Of a stretch of DNA of 64,000 bases, positions 61,942 through 64,000 are shown one piece after another; the first letter of the stretch is position 1; each line of letters opens with the position of its first letter. This DNA is from an uncultured Muribaculaceae bacterium (GTDB taxonomy: Bacteria > Bacteroidota > Bacteroidia > Bacteroidales > Muribaculaceae). The stretch covers positions 156,145 to 220,144 of the forward strand of contig CANQQE010000001.1 of assembly GCA_947625935.1 (NCBI GenBank). Reading direction: 5' to 3'. Position numbers and translations under genes: made by a program. The notes under the pieces were generated by a model that was not told where the DNA came from, made no database searches, and saw only the letters and a list, made by a program, of their open reading frames with translations.

Positions 61942-62547
61942 ATGGAGAAAAAACCTCTGTATTCTGGACCGCGTCCTCCCATGAGGAATAACGGACCGCA
62001 ACAACGCCGTCAAGGCGCCCGTGACAACGCTAAAGATGCGTACGCCATCAATGAACGCATTCGTGCCCGCGAGGTGCGGCTTGTTGGCGACAACGTTGAG
62101 ACAGGTGTATATCCCATTCAGGAGGCATTGAGAATAGCCGATGAGCAAGGTCTTGATTTGATTGAAATCTCGCCCAACGCTGCGCCTCCGGTATGTAAAA
62201 TTCTTGATTATCAAAAATTCCTCTATCAGCAAAAGAAACGACAGAAGGAACAAAAAGCTAAATCGACTAAAGTTGTTGTCAAAGAGATTAGATTCGGCCC
62301 TCAAACCGATGACCACGACTATAACTTCAAGCTGAAACATGCCATGGGCTTCTTACAGGAAGGCTCTAAAGTAAAAGCCTATGTATTCTTCAAAGGCCGT
62401 TCGATATTGTTTAAAGAACAAGGCGAAGTGTTGCTTTTACGTTTCGCCAATGACCTTGAAGACTACGGAAAGGTGGAGCAACTACCGGTTCTGGAAGGGA
62501 AACGCATGATTATTATGCTGTCTCCTAAAAAGAAAACCCAATCCTGA
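61942..62547 (+). CDS. infC: Translation initiation factor IF-3
   Basis: Binds 30S, blocks premature 50S joining and checks initiator tRNA. The N domain has [16 protein letters not shown] and [31 protein letters not shown], then a Lys-rich linker, then the C domain with [21 protein letters not shown] and [12 protein letters not shown]. It is 201 residues with a normal ATG. Some infC genes use rare AUU starts; this one does not. About 25 extra residues precede the core. It is 8 bases after thrS. Confidence 0.97.
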   Translation: MEKKPLYSGPRPPMRNNGPQQRRQGARDNAKDAYAINERIRAREVRLVGDNVETGVYPIQEALRIADEQGLDLIEISPNAAPPVCKILDYQKFLYQQKKRQKEQKAKSTKVVVKEIRFGPQTDDHDYNFKLKHAMGFLQEGSKVKAYVFFKGRSILFKEQGEVLLLRFANDLEDYGKVEQLPVLEGKRMIIMLSPKKKTQS

Positions 62548-62635
62548 CAGTCGCATTGCGTAATAATAATATTATGATGCCACGAGTTGGCAATGATAAT
62601 ATATAACTCGAATTAATAACTTTAACGTAACAAAA

Positions 62636-62833
62636 ATGCCCAAGATTAAAACTAACTCCGGTGCCAAAAAGAGGTTCGCCCTTACCGGATCAGGAAAAAT
62701 CAAAAGAAAACATGCTTTCAAAAGCCACATCTTGACCAAGAAGACTAAGAAGCAGAAAAGAAATCTCACCCACACAGGTCTCGTTTCACGAGTAGACGAG
62801 GGCAATGTAAAGGCATTACTTGGTCTCAAATAA
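62636..62833 (+). CDS. rpmI: 50S ribosomal protein bL35
   Basis: 65-residue basic protein. [33 protein letters not shown] is the standard bL35 N terminus. It lies in the infC-rpmI-rplT order. The 88-base gap upstream holds a short AT-rich stretch and no clear leader structure. Confidence 0.95.
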   Translation: MPKIKTNSGAKKRFALTGSGKIKRKHAFKSHILTKKTKKQKRNLTHTGLVSRVDEGNVKALLGLK

Positions 62834-62942
62834 CCTGGTTAAGAGAGTTTCTCCGTTTTTTAATTCGTGATTTAAATTTTTTATTAACCGAGTGTTTAGC
62901 AACAAAGAGCAATAGCCGCTAACATTCAAAAATTATCAAAAA

Positions 62943-63287
62943 ATGCCAAGATCAGTCAACCACGTAGCTTCAAGAGCTCGTCGCAAAAAAATCCTGAAAT
63001 TAACTAAAGGTTATTACGGATGCCGTAAAAACGTTTGGACCGTCGCTAAAAACACATGGGAAAAAGGTCTGACATACGCTTACCGTGACCGCAAGAATAA
63101 AAAACGCAATTTCCGTGCGCTTTGGATTCAGCGTATCAATGCTGCCGCACGAATGGAAGACCTCACCTATTCTAAGCTGATGGGGCTCATCCACAAAGCC
63201 GGTATCGAGATTAACCGCAAAGTCCTTGCAGATCTCGCGCTCAATAATCCCGCAGCATTCAAGGCAATCGTTGACAAGGTGAAATAA
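62943..63287 (+). CDS. rplT: 50S ribosomal protein bL20
   Basis: 114-residue basic protein that binds 23S rRNA early in assembly. [20 protein letters not shown] and [15 protein letters not shown], then [34 protein letters not shown], are typical. It is last in the operon and followed by an intrinsic terminator. L20 often represses its own operon; I cannot identify the binding site in the 109-base rpmI-rplT gap. Confidence 0.96.
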   Translation: MPRSVNHVASRARRKKILKLTKGYYGCRKNVWTVAKNTWEKGLTYAYRDRKNKKRNFRALWIQRINAAARMEDLTYSKLMGLIHKAGIEINRKVLADLALNNPAAFKAIVDKVK

Positions 63288-63309
63288 ACCGATTCAATTG
63301 AAATAAATC

Positions 63310-63349
63310 AAAATTGGCCACATTGACACAAGTCTTTGTGGCCGATTTT
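63310..63349 (+). terminator. Intrinsic terminator of the thrS-rplT operon
   Basis: A 13-bp stem AAAATTGGCCACA/TGTGGCCGATTTT (one T-G wobble) with a 14-base loop, ending in T-rich sequence, 22 bases after rplT. Confidence 0.85.
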
Positions 63350-63386
63350 ATATTAAGTAAAATTTATAGAGACAATGACATAAAAA

Positions 63387-63423
63387 TCGCCATTGGCCGT
63401 TCCATTAATTCAGCCAATGGCGA
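63387..63423 (-). terminator. Intrinsic terminator of the minus-strand lipoprotein gene
   Basis: A perfect 11-bp stem TCGCCATTGGC/GCCAATGGCGA with a 15-base loop. On the minus strand it is followed directly by TTTTTA, the T run of an intrinsic terminator, 25 bases after the lipoprotein stop. Confidence 0.8.
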
Positions 63424-63447
63424 CTTATCATATCGCTCACGTTGTGT

Positions 63448-63894
63448 CTATCTACGCGAATAGGTCATATCGCAGGTAGCTTTAAGACCGGGGATATTGT
63501 AAACTATGTGAAAGACGAGTTTCGTTTCCGTGAGAGTTTTAATGGTAACGTCCATCATCTCAGCATCCGACTCGCTCCAAGCGTCCCAGTCAAACTTATT
63601 CCCATCAACGGTGTAATGTTGCCCGTTACAACGATTTCCGCTAAATCGCAGGGTCTGATCATAGAAGCCGCTCACCCCCATTTCCGAGGCAAGTTCGCCT
63701 AAATCGTCCTTGTCGATAGTAACTGTCTGTCCGGCCACATTCATTTTTCCGAACTCAAAGTCCCATGTTCCCTCAAGCTGGTCCTGGTCTATTTTAGGGC
63801 CGTCCCCGTCACTGTCGCTACAAGAGGTGAAACAAGATAAGGCCACAATGGTCATCAGGTAGAAGAACAGGTTTAAAATTTTGCGTTTGTTCAT
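63448..63894 (-). CDS. Small lipocalin-like lipoprotein
   Basis: A 148-residue protein with a signal peptide and lipobox FTSC (Cys about 25), then the acidic run SDSDGDG. Such acidic tails after the Cys are known to send lipoproteins to the cell surface in Bacteroidota. The mature domain starts LEGTWDFEFGKM and has beta strands like small lipocalin-like domains of gut Bacteroidales; the match is by pattern only. Its terminator is at 63387. The promoter region (63895-64000) has a short hairpin and direct repeats. Confidence 0.75.
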   Translation of the reverse strand: MNKRKILNLFFYLMTIVALSCFTSCSDSDGDGPKIDQDQLEGTWDFEFGKMNVAGQTVTIDKDDLGELASEMGVSGFYDQTLRFSGNRCNGQHYTVDGNKFDWDAWSESDAEMMDVTIKTLTETKLVFHIVYNIPGLKATCDMTYSRR

Positions 63895-63919
63895 GATTTG
63901 AATAAGTTAAATTAGTATA

Positions 63920-63980
63920 TCGGTTCACTACTGTCCACTAAAAATGGACAAGGTTAAAAATTAAATAAATTCGGTTCACT
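63920..63980. repeat. Direct repeats and a small hairpin upstream of the lipoprotein gene
   Basis: TCGGTTCACT occurs at 63920-63929 and 63971-63980, and TGTCCA/TGGACA (63932-63937 and 63945-63950) form a hairpin between them. They may be a regulator site or part of an element continuing past the window. Confidence 0.45.
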
Positions 63981-64000
63981 TGAATCATATCGGTCTTTGA

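Noticed and set aside
63442-63702. Plus-strand open frame opposite the small lipoprotein
   Set aside because: No start context or domain. The minus-strand protein has a signal peptide, lipobox, and its own terminator.
63930-64000. Possible insertion sequence end at the right edge
   Set aside because: Only a 6-bp hairpin and 10-bp direct repeats are visible. No transposase codons or long terminal inverted repeats are in the window, so it is reported only as a repeat.
1-64000. CRISPR array, restriction-modification, toxin-antitoxin or other defence cassette
   Set aside because: No regular spaced repeats and no cas, methylase, nuclease-pair or toxin-like genes could be recognised on either strand.

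Overview
The window is a gene-dense stretch of chromosome from a member of Bacteroidales. The protein sequences and the gut-type Bacteroidota gene content (GldH, PorQ, PPi-dependent phosphofructokinase, NspC, DUF4250, DUF6249) fit best with something close to Muribaculaceae, but that family assignment is inference. Promoters point the same way. Many start regions carry the Bacteroidota -7 box TAnnTTTG, several with a TTTG/TTG -33 box 19-20 bases upstream, and Shine-Dalgarno sequences are mostly absent. I see no phage, plasmid, complete insertion sequence or CRISPR array. This is mainly housekeeping chromosome with a few accessory pockets.

Layout. 1-6.4 kb: aminotransferase, LolC/E-type permease, rsfS, ftsH and a POTRA-less Omp85-type barrel. 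6.4-8.2 kb (minus): TatD nuclease and prenyl diphosphate synthase. 8.3-13.7 kb: DUF4250, UvrD helicase, nspC, a glycosyltransferase and radC, the last four tightly coupled. 13.8-18.8 kb: membrane flippase-like protein, kdsB, a catalytically dead M16 protein and pfp, ending in a strong terminator. 18.9-26.5 kb: a coiled-coil protein, zapA, a probable 6S RNA, rny, ricT, gldH, a CCA/poly(A) polymerase-type nucleotidyltransferase and a U32 protein. 26.5-35 kb: a small secreted protein, bcp, purH and the rod-shape operon mreB-mreC-mreD-mrdA-rodA. 35-43.5 kb: YqgE, a phosphoesterase/beta-propeller fusion and a tripartite RND efflux operon whose first start codon lies inside a long hairpin. 43.5-45.6 kb: an ECF sigma factor cassette and a convergent TonB-C protein. 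45.9-51.4 kb: porQ, cmk, ispH, an exonuclease, small secreted proteins, a LysE-type exporter and a CBM9-like protein. 51.4-52.1 kb: tRNA-Cys and an 11-residue-repeat, LEA-like protein. 52-58.9 kb: LptF/G permease and tgt (minus), M3 peptidase (plus) and a TPR-like histidine kinase (minus). 59-63.3 kb: EamA transporter and thrS-infC-rpmI-rplT. 63.4-63.9 kb (minus): a small lipoprotein.

Functional themes are envelope growth (Mre/PBP2/RodA, LptF/G, KdsB, prenyl diphosphate synthesis, Omp85), RNA and ribosome metabolism (RNase Y, RicT, 6S RNA, RsfS, Tgt, IF-3, L35, L20), and efflux with envelope signalling. The points most worth a second look are the Tgt that has lost its zinc cysteines, the start-codon hairpin of the efflux operon, the 6S RNA candidate between zapA and rny, the rny-ricT pairing, and the ECF sigma cassette with its lipobox-bearing membrane protein. 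I found no clearly new defence or mobile system, and I do not claim one.
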